From: Lutraria lutraria
Lineage: Eukaryota; Mollusca; Bivalvia; Venerida; Mactridae
Assembly: GCA_964023205.1 (NCBI GenBank)
Contig: OZ026835.1
Coordinates: forward strand, 43,497,083 to 43,561,082
Length of the DNA: 64,000 nucleotides
Reading direction: 5' to 3'
Each line of letters opens with the position of its first letter. The stretch's first letter is position 1. The notes under the pieces are model-generated. The model saw nothing but the letters and a program-made list of their open reading frames with translations, did no database searches and was not told the origin of the DNA. Positions 47,855 through 59,953 of the stretch are shown here, in pieces. A program made the position numbers and the translations under genes.

Positions 47855-49337
47855 TATTAAGTCCAAGATATTTATACGTTATCAAATAAAACCGTTCTCT
47901 TGTCTAGTTCCAAAAACGCAATACTCTGTACAAAACATACGTTGCATAGGCTATAGTTGTCTGAAATAGCACGGCTAGGTAGCATCTTGTAATTAAGTAT
48001 GGATTAGCGATATTAACATCTGAGCTAGTCGTATGTAACATATGGGTAGACAAAATCGAGCGTCAAATGTGTCTAGTTTGGTCGTGCAATGATATGTGCA
48101 TATAAGACTAGAATTACCTTGGGTGAAGACCAACCCACTTAAATGAATCGTTTAATCGATTAACAACATAATATCCACTGTCATGCTGTGCCTAATTGAA
48201 AAGTTCAACAAAAATGTCTTTCTAATAACCGTATATGTAGGCTATTTGATTGTTACGTTGAATGGCTTATAGCCACGAATTTTCGGTCGAAAAAGAAAAA
48301 GTTCTATAATACGAAGTGACAATGAGTAACATTGTTGAATTAATTTAATATACATGTACTTGAATAATCACAAAGGTTTTCCAAAAAGGTTAATTTTGTT
48401 ATAATAATCAACACAAAAGCATTTTAAAAAATAATTTTCGTACGTATTTTATATTCTTTCCTTCTCCCAGGCATACAGATCAACGATTTATTTAATCGAC
48501 TGATCTTTAGCGTAAATAATTGAATCAATGAAATAAAAGTTCTGTCGGCATCCGGTACGTTACGATTGCTTGGAAATTCGCGTTTATTCGCCAAAGTTTA
48601 CGGAAGTACACGATGCTGCATGACTGTTGCCATTGAACTCACCAGTGTTCTCCAATACTAGAACTCAATTGCTGTGATCATTTATACCTTATAACTTTGT
48701 TACTGTACTTGAATCATTTTTTTCAAATATTTGTGAAAATAAAAAGCTTTATTGGATTTGTAAATGACCGTCGGAATACTTGCTCGTCTTGAGCATTATT
48801 GGTGTGTAAGTTTTGAAGAATGTTAGATTTCTGGCAAAGGTCATTTACAATATTCAAATGTTTAGGAAATTTGATATGATCTATTTATAGTTTGATTTGG
48901 ATGCCATTTATGCCAATGACTGCAATTTGTGTGCATCTTCCGCCGAATTTGTTACCCATTCTCAGGTCTGTGACCGTTGAATGAAACATTTCAAATATTA
49001 CAGAGTAAGGTTGGTAAGCATGATTATTATGTAATAATATATAATGCTGATGGATAATACTGGTACAAAACGTTATATACACAATGGAACTATAATACAA
49101 TGTATAAACAAATATCTCATTTTGAACATGTATTTGGGAAAAAGATATAAATGTTTTGGAAATACCAGAGTGGTCTAGAGAATGACATCACAGAATATTA
49201 TACAGTAATGATAAAACAAACAAATATATAAACAAACAAGCAAGCAACAAACAAACAAGCAAACACACTTTTGTGTACAAGTGGAATTCGATATTATTTA
49301 AATTTCTCGAGCTTAACAGTGCAGTCCTAATGCAGTC
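47855..49337. other. Intergenic between sulfotransferase and PM20D2-like genes
   Basis: No supported gene. It probably contains the sulfotransferase promoter and the PM20D2-like 3' UTR (AATAAA on the minus strand at 48748-48753). A small AAAC/AAGC simple repeat lies near 49215-49265. Confidence 0.45.
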
Positions 49338-52300
49338 CTAATCTGATGAGCATTTTTTCTGATACTCTTCTTTGACTTCCTTCAGTAAATCGGGTTTAGT
49401 CATTATATCAATGGTCGTCATAGCAATAGCCTTGGCAACCTTCAATGTGTAAGACTGGGCTTCGTCCGCTCCTGAAAAATATTTACAAATAAAATTAATG
49501 TTTAGTGCAAATATGATTAATTGAAGATTCAAGTAAATAATGAAATTGCATTCTTTCACAGATTTAACCGTAGACAAATAGTCAATGTTAGTAAATATTT
49601 ACTGACATATTCTTTGACCTTAGCATACATTTCTTGATCAGTCGCCAGTCGAGAACGCAATACATGCTTTTGGTCCGGCGATTGTTCAATAAGCCTCACA
49701 CTAAACGACGAAATGGTGCTGATGAAAACTAGTTTAGATACATAGAATATCATTTGGCCGAACTGAGGATGTTTTTCAAGAAATATTCACTAACAAATTA
49801 TTGAATGTCATGTCGGATTTTGTACTATGTACACCCTTTAAGCATAAAACAAAGTCGAACAGATATACAACCAGATTGAGGACACTATTGATTATAGAAA
49901 CACTTAACATAATTCAAGTAGAGGAAGATTTTGATACTGGTCAAATTGACAACAACTGTACGTCTAAACATGCGTTACTTTATAGAATCACAATAGCTAT
50001 GATATCATAAGCATTTATTATGCAAACGAGATAATAACATTACATAGAAAAATGCATTTTCAGGCGTAAAAGATGGTTTGGAATTAATTTTTATACGATC
50101 CAAACTCAGAAATGAATATAGACGGCGGTCAATAGCTTATTTTGTTTCATCGGCTTTAACCAGTACTAACAACATTCTATCCGTAAGCTTCTGCCAAGCT
50201 ACCCCATATAATTCAGAGGTTGAGGACAAATTAACATAGGATGTAATACATTCAGTCAAATTTGTCACGGACTGTGAGCCTCACCCGTCGTTCGAACTCA
50301 TAACCTATCGTTCAGTAAACAAACGCTCTAACCACTGAGCTAACCGGGCGGGCCAATGGCTTAGACAAAAGACTTACCCGCTACAGCCGTGAATTCTTTA
50401 CAATGGTTAACAGCATCAGAACCAATATAAAAAAATGGATGAATGCTGGGAACCTCGTAAGACACGTTACCCATATCGGTTGAACCGGTAGGAATGTTCC
50501 CATCGTACTTTTCTGTCCCGTGTGTAACAAAGTCCACACCTAAATCTATAGCATGTGTTTTATACACACTCGACAACGCTTCATTACTTCTCATATCAAA
50601 ATACGGCTTGCCCGACCACTCCACGTCAACCTGTAACGTAGCATTCCATTAACTTAATATCTTAAGACAACATAATCATTTTATCATAGCAGTTATTGCA
50701 GGTTAAATGGTTTGCTGCATTTTTCTGCGACTCAGGTGTTTACCCATTACCACATAGAGATATGACTGTGTAAGGTAGTTCATTCATAAAGTGTAACCAG
50801 TAGATGGCTTATCAGCTCCAACATATAAACTATTAGCTTTACACATAGTACCAATTTAGGTTCATTGGAAAACTGCTATTAATCAATAAGTTGTTATTCA
50901 GAGGCATGAATCGGTCTTTGACTGTTCAAAAAACACTACAGTACAACCTCTCCAGAGCGGCCCTCTGTAAAGCAACAACCTCTCTATAACAACACCTTCA
51001 ACATTTCCCTAAGCTGATATTTATTATAAATTTAACCTCTGTAGAGCAACAACCTCTAAAAAATGGCCAATATTTGCAGCTCCCACAGGATGTTGCTCTA
51101 CAGAGGTTGTACTGTATATGTATATTGTATCTTCATTCGTTTAAATTTTATGGATATGAGCTCAATTATTAAAGACATTATCGCGGTACATGGATGGTAC
51201 CGCGGTACGTATCGGCCAGACGATGTATCGCAATATACCGACATACCGGTATATCGTTGCACGACTAGATTCAGTTACTGTTTATATTAGAATGTTCATC
51301 ATATTCTCATTCAGTTGATATTTAAATGTTTATGATATTCCCATTCAGTTAATATTGTTATAGGTAGTTTCCGCATGGATGCATAATAGAAACAACTAAA
51401 GCGTGAATATTATGATTGCAACTTTTGGACAAAAACTGAAAGACAGTTTATAAGCATTGGTAAACGTTGCGCAGATGCGATAAAATGCAGTTTTCGTCTA
51501 AACTCGAGTTAGGGCCAGAAAAAAACGGTAGAATTTGTTTGAATGACCATATTGCGTAGAAAAAACTCTAAAGTTATAAACAGCAAAATCCAAAGCATGA
51601 ACATATTTGGCGACGAATCGTTCTTCGTATTCTCACTTCTATGGCTAAGCAACACTAAACTTGACCCATTGTATTCTAGCCAATGTTAAAAGCTAATTCC
51701 GTGATACCAGAAATTTCAAAAAAACTAATAAGATCATTCTATTGAAATACTGTAAATCCTCTATTAACGACCTTCCCGACATTACGACCGCCTCCCTATT
51801 AAGAACGATTTTTATATAAACGGACTATTTATGTCTAAAGTACATCTTAACAGTATCTATGATGTGTTATGTACTACTGTATAAAATATTACCTCACAAC
51901 CTGTAGAATACGCTGCATTCTGGAAACAGGCGTTCAGTTTAGTCTTTAGAATCATTAATTCGGCTTTGGTTGGTGTTCTTGCATAGAATTCTAGCTCTGT
52001 ATAATCGGGTATTATATTTGGTTTTGTGCCGCCTTTCGTTATGATACCTTTAATTCGAATTTAAAAGTGATAATAAAACTGATCTAGACCGGTACTGGTT
52101 TATCTGATGCAGTTATTGATTTATCTGATATAGTTGTTGTTATATCTTGTGCAGTTGTTGATTTGTCTGATAAAGTTGTCGGTGTATCTGATATAGTTGT
52201 AGGTATATCTGATATAGTTGTTGTTACATCTTGTGCAGTTGTTGATTTGTCTGATATAGTTGTCGGTGTATCTGATATAGCTGTTGGTATATCTGATATA

Positions 52301-55300
52301 GTTGTCGGTGTTTCTGATATAGTTGCTGGAATATCTGATGCAGTTGTTGGTATATCTGATATAGTTGTCGGTGTAAATGATATAATTGATGGTATATCTG
52401 GTATAGTTGTTGGTGTGGCTAATATAGTTGTTTGTATATCCGACACAGTTGTTGGTGTATCTGATACAGTTACTGTTGTGTCTGATATAGTTGTTGGTAT
52501 ATCTAATGAAGTGTTCAGTTTTAATGAAAATATTACGATGCCATTCACTAACGGCATGGATTTCAACACTTATCCGATATTTCCACACCCGTGAAGAACA
52601 TTGAATAAGGTTTATGACTAATATTACGATAGTTATATTGAAGTTCAGTGGTATTTAGTAAAATTCGTTGGGTTTTCTTCCAACATTGAAGTTTCAACTA
52701 AAATTAAAATGGAAACATGAGAGGGAAATAGTCGACTAGCGGAGACAGTTAATGTGTTTAACAAAAGTGTAACTGAATAATTTGATGAAGTTCAGTACGA
52801 AGAAAATAATTATTATGTTACCATGAATCCTCCATGTGGGTTTAAGCTGTTGTCTGAGGCAAGACAAGCTTTGATAACATAAAACTGCAGCATCAAGGGC
52901 GTTAACTCCTTCCCAAGGAAATGCACTAGCATGGGAAGCTTTCCCGTGGTATTTTATAATTACTCTGAAAGAATACATAATACATATAGAACATGATTAT
53001 AATCCTTTTGAGAATGTACATTGTATATCAAGAATAGCATAATAATTATGTACATCATCTGACTGGTCAAAAGCAATAATCATATGCTTTGTTATGAACA
53101 AGTTCATAGATTTATGACAGACACCTTTCTTTATTCCTAACTCTTTTTGGAAATTGAGTTCAGCTTTTCATAGTCGTAATTTGCTCGGGGCGCATGAATA
53201 ATTATGCGGACCAAATGACTTCGTTTTGGCACATCCGCCATGTAATTGTTCAACTGGTTCCCTTTCAATTGCTGCTTTGCAAGTCTTCCTGGAGTACTTT
53301 CAGTGCTTTGATTTATATTCACGATCGTCTTCGCCCATAATAGTACATTTTTGCTATATATAACAAAACCTCCAACTGACAACTCAGATATTACAAACCA
53401 TGGTACATAAACAACACATTCAAATAATACATTCGTATTTGATTGTTTCCCTTACACGCTTATTTGCGAATAAATATAAAGAACGTGTATCGTACAATCG
53501 GTTTAAAGTCAGTGGAAATAAACATATGCATTTACACGATGTCCATGCACATTAATAATCCAATGCAATTTTGTTTAATGTATTTATACATACGATTCAA
53601 TAGCCAGGCATCCGAAATTTTCCCAATTGAAGGGTGCTGGATGGGCCATCATTGCAACATCCATGTCCTTAAAACAACCGGCATTGATCATGTCTATTTT
53701 ACCTCCACCTCCTTCTTCCCCCGGTGTTCCCAATATTGTCATCTGTGTGTTATGAGAAAAACTTAGTGCTTAAAGACGTTCACTACATTGTACAGTTTTG
53801 CTCATGGAAAATGAAAACTTTGTATTTAAACTTTGCATAGCGTATGACAACAGCAAAAAATAATTGGGGGTTGACGCATTCGTTTTTAGCTCACCTGATT
53901 CATCAGGTGAGCTTTTAGGATCGTTGAATGTCCGGCGTCCGTCGTCCGTCCACAATTAGTTTGTTTACACTCTAGCAACAGCAGGTCTTAACGAATCGTG
54001 ATTAAACTTGCTCACAATGTATATGGGCACAATGTCTCGGCTAACTTCGATTATGCGCAAAATCGGACAATAACTTCTAAAGTTATTGGCCCTTGAATTA
54101 CAAAATTTGCTATATTTAGCTTGTTTACACTCTAGCGCCATCAATTATTCACCAATCCTAATAATATTTTCAGTAATTGTGTATAACCAAAAGATCTTGG
54201 ACAAGTTCGATTATAGGCGGAATCGGACCAGAACTTCAAGAGTTATGGGCCCTTGATTTCGAAAATTTTGTATGTTTTAGCTTGTTTACACTCTAGCGCC
54301 TTCATTTATTCACCGATCCTAATCATATTTACAATGAATGTGTATGACTTTATGATTTTGGACAAGTTTAGTTATGGGTGGAATCGGACCACAAGTTATG
54401 GGCCCTTAGATTAGAACATTTTGCTACAAGTTTAAAAGTATTATACCTTCATTGTTGGTTTTGATCTCAAAATCTACGTAAAAATGAGTTTTACGAGATG
54501 GAAACTATATTACCTGGTCATTGATTATTGGCCTTTGTTCTCAGGTGAGCGATAAAGGGCCAATGTGGCCCTCTTGTTGGGTTACCTGCCATTGAATTAG
54601 AATTTTTGGCTGATTTTAGGGCAAATCAAGGGCAGTTATTTGTTGTGACCAACGCTATACCCCACCACAAAAGAAGCAGATACTTATGTTAACGCCTTCG
54701 CTTCAATTATTCTTCAGAAGTACTGCGCTGCAAAATTTAAAGATCCGCTTTATCTAAAGTCGCGGGGACGTCTTCCATACTTCATAAAATACTTTGGGAT
54801 GGAATGACTTAATCTAAACTCTTATAAGGAGGGGATTCACAAGTACTTCAGTACATTTGGTACTATCATAGGTCACATGTTGAAAATTCAAAAATGGCTG
54901 ATTGTTATGTCATAATGAAATGAAGTGTGGCTGTAAAGAAAATGGAACAAGAAAAACTATAACAAAACGTCATAGTTAAACGAATTACAAGACGCATTGG
55001 TTTAAGTTTTTCGTATGAAGTTGCTTTTTTCATAAAGGATATATATAGTTCACATGTACATGGTATTACCATACCATATATCAATGGAATAAAGTACACC
55101 ATAAATACTACCAAATCCACAATAGTCTGATATGATACAACCGCATTAAACTTACATAGATCTACATGTAATAATGTTCCCGAAATTATGCCACGTTAAC
55201 ATCATAGAACGATGCCTACATTACTTACTTGCGTTTCAACAACAGAGCAGACGAACAGATTCAGTCAAACATGACAAGTTACACGACGAATAGCCAGTCC

Positions 55301-58300
55301 AATGATTGACCAATCAAAAATGACCGAAATCACCATTAGCCAATCAAATGATCAGGATTAGCCAAACTAGTAACAGACAATACAGTAAGTACTCGCAAAC
55401 AGCTATGATGAACAAATACTCGTAAGTATAATTCGTCTAGAAAAACTACCTATACTATTATGTTAATACACTGGTAAGTGTACTGATGCGATTAAGTTCT
55501 TCTATAGATTAAAGATTTGCATCTGCAGAAACGTGACAGTTTATTTATTAAGGGACAATTATGATGAAATCAAGTCGGTGGGGTGTGATAAAACGCTTGA
55601 GAAGCTGCAATTTGCCTGTGTTGTAGTTTGATACATATATGATTAATCCCCATCATATAATGTGATCTGACTGCTATTGTAGTTAAGTTGTCCAAGTATT
55701 ATGAAATGATTTAAGGAAAGGCTGGCTCAACATGTTTGAAAAACTTGAATATTTCTCTGAATATATTCTTAGTTTAATCAATGTACATTATCTGATTTTC
55801 TTTTTAATATTGTCTTTAAAATGTCTGAATAATATCTGAATACTTTTTCTGAATACTGTCTGCTTCAAATACCATGTGTGCTTTAGATGAACCTACTTTG
55901 TGGCTGGGTATACAGACCTTTTTCTAAAGGCTTAAATATGAAACATAGTAAATGGTCATAATTACGAATCATAGATCCTCCATGCTTTATAAAGTTTAAT
56001 TGTTTACCACAATTGTTGTGGGATTTGTTAGGAAGAGATTTCAGAATTTGATTTAAGTTACTTATTAATCAAGAGTCTGGTCCCTTTCATACAAAGTCAG
56101 AACCTTGATGCACAAATTCGCCACCTACCTTACCAAGAGGCGTTTTACTTGCATTCATTGCAGCTCTGACACCAATGCCTGCAGCCAGTCCGACTTCACT
56201 TATCAGGTTATGTCCACAAGCGTGACCGATCTCAGGTAGGGCGTCATATTCACAAAGAATTGAAACATGTGGCCCATCTGACCCAACAACAGATCTGTTA
56301 GACAGAACATTAGCATGTCATCGTGTTGTTATATCAGTATACCGTACGTTCATTGAATAAGTAGCACCCAAGATATCTTGAATTGAAACGGTTTACCACC
56401 GGTGTAACGTTTTCAAGCTCCCCCTTTTTCAGGTTACCCCCCGGTAACTTAAAAACGTTTTCAAAGTACCGGCCCCGGTAACATTAAAACGTTTTCAAAC
56501 TCCCTCCCCCGTTTTAATAACCCCCCCCCCCCCCCCTCCCTATGTTGATTATTTGTGGCGAAAACGTTTATATTTCAGGTAATAATTCATACTAAATTAT
56601 TCACAGTCAACATGGTTTATTGACATATAATTCCTGTATTTTTAAACTGAATATGAATATGAAGCTATGGAAACCTATTAGGGTCATGGAGAGTACGCGC
56701 CTTTATTCAAATATGTATTAACGAAAAGTACAAGACATGACCTGTGCAATCCCACACTTACTTGAGTTCAGAAATGTATCTATTTTTTTATTCAAGATTG
56801 CATTGGTATTTGCGCAATAACGCTCATAGGATTACATAATGAAGGAATGGACTTGTCAGTATATGACATCATTTGATTTCGTCGTATGATTTCATCATTA
56901 GGACCACGTGTTTAGTCTCATATAACTGTAATACATGTATGCATTTATGTGTTTGAAATTGTAATCTCCTAATTCGTGTGGAAGCTCTCTTTTATTATGA
57001 ATTTTCAAATTATTACCCGGGGGTAATCTGAAAACGTTTTTAAAGCGCCCCAGGGGTAATCTGAAAACGTTTTCAAAGCGCCCCCGGGGTAACCTGGAAA
57101 CGTTTTCAGATTACCGGGTAGGGCATTTGAAAACGGAGGGGGTAATCTCAAAACGTTTTAATTGTACCCCTCCCGGTAACTTAAATACTCACCAGGAGAA
57201 AAGGTCATTTGGAGATGAACATTGTTGAAGTTTTCTATACGAGTCCAAGTAAGATCAAGTGACCCATCTGGGCCGTTTTTTATCCCATGGCCATTATATT
57301 AACAGATTTACAAGAGGTCCATTAGACAAAGCTAGATACCAAATATCTCAGCTCTAGGCCTTGTGTTTCGGAGAAGAAGATTTTTTAAATTTTCCTATAT
57401 AAAATAGAGTAAACCCCAGGGCAGGGCTAATTTTGACCCCGGGGCCATAATTTGAACAAACTTGGTAGAGGTCCACTAGACAATGCCACATACAAAATAT
57501 CAAAGCTCTAGGCCTTGCAGTTTCGGAGAAGATTTTTTAAATTTTCCTAAATAAGTCTATATAAATCAAGTGACCCCCGGGGCGGGGCCAATTTTGACCC
57601 TATGGCAATAATTTGAACAAACTTGGTAGAGGTCCACTAGACAATGCTATATGCCAAATATCTTAGCTCTAGGACTTGTGGTTTCGGAGAAGATTTTTCA
57701 AATGTTCCTATATAGAATAGAATAAACCCCAGGGCAGGGCCAATGTTGACCCCGGGGCCATAATTTGAACAAACTTGGTAGAGGTCCACTAGACAATGCC
57801 ACATACAAAATATCTAAGCTCTAGGCCTTGCGGTTTTGGAGAAGATTTTTTAAATTTTCCTATATAAGTCTATATAAATCAAGTGACCCCCGGGGCGGGG
57901 CCAATTTTGACCCTAGGGCAATAATTTGAACAAACTTGGTAGATGTCCACTAGACTATGCTACACACCAAATATCAAAGCTCTAGGCATTGTGGTTTTTG
58001 ACAAGAAGATTTTTTAAATTTCTTATATAAGTCTATGTAAAATCAAGTTACCCCCGGGGCGGAGCCAATTTTTACCCCAGGGGAATAATTTGAACGAACT
58101 TTGTAGTGTTCCATTAGACGATGCTACATACCAAATATCTCAGCTCTAGGCCCTGTGGTTTCGGACAAGAAGATTTTTTAAGGTTTTTCTATTTGTTGCC
58201 ATAGCAACCAGAGTTTTTAATGAAATTTAATTTTTTGAACAGCTTTGAAAGGGGACCACCCAAGGATCATTCCAGCAAAGTTTGGTTGCAATCGGCATAG

Positions 58301-59953
58301 CGGTGTAGGAGGATATGTTGTTTTAAGTAAACATGGACGCCACTTCACGACGAACGATGGACGCAGGGCGATCACAAAAGCTCACTTTGAGCACATTCGT
58401 GCTCTGGTGAGCTAAAAAGGGGGAGCTTGAAAACGTTACACCGGGTGTTTATTGCATAATTTATGGTCCGATTTGTATCGTGATTTTTTAGAATAATATT
58501 GTAAGCATCCTGTTGATATATAGTCATCATACAGAATAAGCAAATTATCTGTAAATAACTTTAACAAATACTGCATATTTTGGTTAAAACACTACTACAT
58601 CACAACTACGTCTCTATGGAAAGAATACTGCCTTATAATCGCTGGTTGGCAGCCTATGATATTTTTAATATCATCGTCATACCAACAGCAATCATTTGAG
58701 GACTTTCTAGGCCCTAACGGTTGAATAATACCCCAGGGGTTAAACAGTGTAGAAAATTCGTTCTTCAATATGTTGACAAGACAACTTCCTAAATCTAATT
58801 TGTCTGGTCCCGGTTCCCCACATTCCTTCTTATCATACTTTCTACCTTCTTTCCATTTTTCTTAACTTAATTCCTTCATTCATTTTTTCCTTCATTCTTT
58901 TCTTTCTTAAATCCTACCTACACATTCTTTCCTTCCTACTACAATTCCTAGCTTTTTTCTTTCCTACCTACATTCTTTCCTTCCTACTATCATTCCTAGT
59001 GTTTATCTTTCCTACCTACATTCTTTCCTTCCTACTATCATTCCTAGTGTTTCTCTTTCCTACCTACATTCTTTCCTTCCTACTATCATTCCTAGTGTTT
59101 CTCTTTCCTACCTACATTCTTTCCTTCCTACTACAATTCCTAGCTTTTTTCTTTCCTACCTACATTCTTTCCTTCCTACTACAATTCCTAGCTTTTTTCT
59201 TTCCTACCTACATTCTTTCCTTCCTACTATCATTCCTAGTGTTTATCTTTCCTACCTACATTCTTTCCTTCCTACTATCATTCCTAGTGTTTCTCGTTCC
59301 TACCTACATTCTTTCCTTCATACTATCATTCCTAGCTTTTTTCTTTCCTACCTACATTCTTGCCTTCCTACTATCATTCCTAGTGTTTCTCTTTCCTACC
59401 TACATTCTTTCTTTCCTACTATCATTCATAGTGTTTCTCTTTCCTACCTACATTCTTTCTTTCTTTCTGTCCTTTCATTACTATCTTCTTTCCTACATAC
59501 ATTCTTTCCTTCTGCCTTCCTTCCTTCCATCTTTCCCTTTGATAAGAAATTTAGGCAAAACATTTATTTACAATTTAAACTTACTCTCTTCTTCTAAACA
59601 AGCAGAATAAGTATCGAAGAGAAAAAGGATATACTAAAAAAAAAAATCGACCTATTGGTCGCCATGACCATATCGGTATTATAAGCTTTTACACTTCAGA
59701 TAAAATCTTGTAAGTTTATAATGCAAGAAAGAATTGCGATCAAGTAAAAAAACACTTACCTGAAACCCGTGTTTAGTATGTAATTCCGTTCCACTTTAAA
59801 TTCATTCGCTTCAAGAAAATTAGTGATATTGTCATGCGCCTTAATTTCTTCAAAATTTTCTTCCGGATTAGACCAGATTTTATGACTGATCTCCTGTAAC
59901 TGATCAGCCGCATCATCAATCGCAGCACACGCCACTTCTTTAAGTTCCGCCAT
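49338..59953 (-). CDS. PM20D2: M20-family metallopeptidase, PM20D2-like (397 aa, 7 exons)
   Basis: Coding exons are 59953-59760, 56294-56129, 53742-53594, 52964-52822, 52047-51893, 50630-50378 and 49471-49338. All introns are GT-AG and the phases close exactly. The family hydrolyses dipeptides with basic C-terminal residues (beta-alanyl-lysine-type, a metabolite-repair role) in the cytosol. The metal-binding segment [17 protein letters not shown] is in exon 2, [11 protein letters not shown] with the catalytic Glu pair in exon 3, the lid/dimerisation segment [13 protein letters not shown] in exon 4, and GSTDMGNVS plus IHPFFYIG near the C-terminus. There is no signal peptide. Length is slightly below the vertebrate form because the N-terminus is shorter. 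The 3.5 kb intron 1 and 2.4 kb intron 2 hold several mobile elements and minisatellites, and a 21-bp satellite sits just before exon 5. Confidence 0.94.
50150..50352 (-). mobile_element. tRNA-derived SINE
   Basis: The minus strand starts GCCCGGTTAGCTCAGTGGTT (box A), continues through a tRNA-like arm, and has GAGTTCGAACGACGG (box B). A non-tRNA body follows (..GTCCGTGACAAATTTGACTG.. to about 50150). It lies about 26 bp past the exon 6 donor of the PM20D2-like gene. The 3' limit is uncertain. Confidence 0.7.
50939..51114. mobile_element. Tc1/mariner-like MITE (176 bp) with TA duplication
   Basis: Ends CAGTACAACCTCTCCAGAGC and GCTCTACAGAGGTTGTACTG are inverted copies starting with the CAGT typical of Tc1/mariner, each flanked by TA. 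Internal AGAGCAACAACCTCT subrepeats are present. Related copies lie at 22307 and 43112. It is in intron 5 of the PM20D2-like gene. Confidence 0.78.
52095..52520. repeat. 21-bp minisatellite, about 20 copies, ending 50 bp before exon 5
   Basis: The unit (GTTGTTGGTATATCTGATA..) repeats every 21 bp from about 52095 to 52520. Because 21 is divisible by 3, one plus frame and two minus frames stay open for about 140-160 codons (7-residue VVGVSDI-type repeats). It lies within intron 4 of the PM20D2-like gene. Confidence 0.93.
53886..54582. mobile_element. Non-coding element with palindromic CTCACCTGA ends and ~161-bp internal repeats
   Basis: It begins AGCTCACCTGATTCATCAGG (itself a palindrome) and ends TCTCAGGTGAGCGATAAAGG..GGCCCTCTTG. 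Inside, GCTTGTTTACACTCTAGCGCC-like starts recur at about 53958, 54117 and 54279. The right end is the reverse complement of the boundary at 7722-7760. It lies in intron 2 of the PM20D2-like gene. Confidence 0.7.
54583..56128. other. PM20D2-like intron 2, nothing else recognised
   Basis: AT-rich intron sequence with no further exon or RNA gene. Confidence 0.5.
56404..58445. mobile_element. Composite TIR element (about 2 kb) with AACGTTTTCAA subterminal repeats
   Basis: The left end CGGTGTAACGTTTTCAAGCT and the reverse complement of the right end are the same for about 31 bp, through CCCCCTTTTT. Many copies of TAATCTGAAAACGTTTTCAA and CCCGGGGTAA lie at 56440-56530 and 57010-57190. A second repeat array (57185-58416) is nested inside, and a poly-C run lies at about 56520. 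No transposase is seen. It is in intron 1 of the PM20D2-like gene. Confidence 0.7.
57185..58416. repeat. ~160-bp tandem modules with CTCACCAG/CTGGTGAG ends
   Basis: ATAATTTGAACAAACTTGGT recurs at about 57447, 57605, 57763, 57921 and 58083, with a diverged copy near 57288. Each unit also has CCCCGGGGC and GGTTTCGGAGAAGA blocks. The boundaries are ACTCACCAGG and GCTCTGGTGAGC. It belongs to the same broad class as 53886-54582 and 7722-8915. Confidence 0.85.
58446..58905. other. PM20D2-like intron 1, nothing recognised
   Basis: Intron sequence becoming pyrimidine-rich toward the adjoining minisatellite. Confidence 0.5.
58906..59530. repeat. 48-bp pyrimidine-rich minisatellite, about 12 copies
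   Basis: Units containing TTTCCTACCTACATTCTTTC and TTCCTACTATCATTCCTAG repeat at 48 bp. The plus strand is almost pure pyrimidine. A 203-codon plus ORF of 16-residue hydrophobic repeats ([16 protein letters not shown]) results from the repeat and is not a supported gene. It lies in intron 1 of the PM20D2-like gene. Confidence 0.93.

Noticed and set aside
47869..47876. TATAAATA motif upstream of the sulfotransferase ATG
   Set aside because: It is only 15 bp before the ATG, so a start about 30 bp downstream would fall inside the coding sequence.
49556..49753. Minus ORF (..[20 protein letters not shown]..) in the last intron of the PM20D2-like gene
   Set aside because: It does not match the M20 family, and exons 6 and 7 already join in phase without it.
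52084..52594. Long ORFs on both strands (143-161 codons)
   Set aside because: By-product of the 21-bp satellite, whose unit length is divisible by three.
58999..59610. 203-codon plus ORF of hydrophobic repeats
   Set aside because: Entirely explained by the 48-bp pyrimidine minisatellite inside an intron of the opposite-strand PM20D2-like gene.
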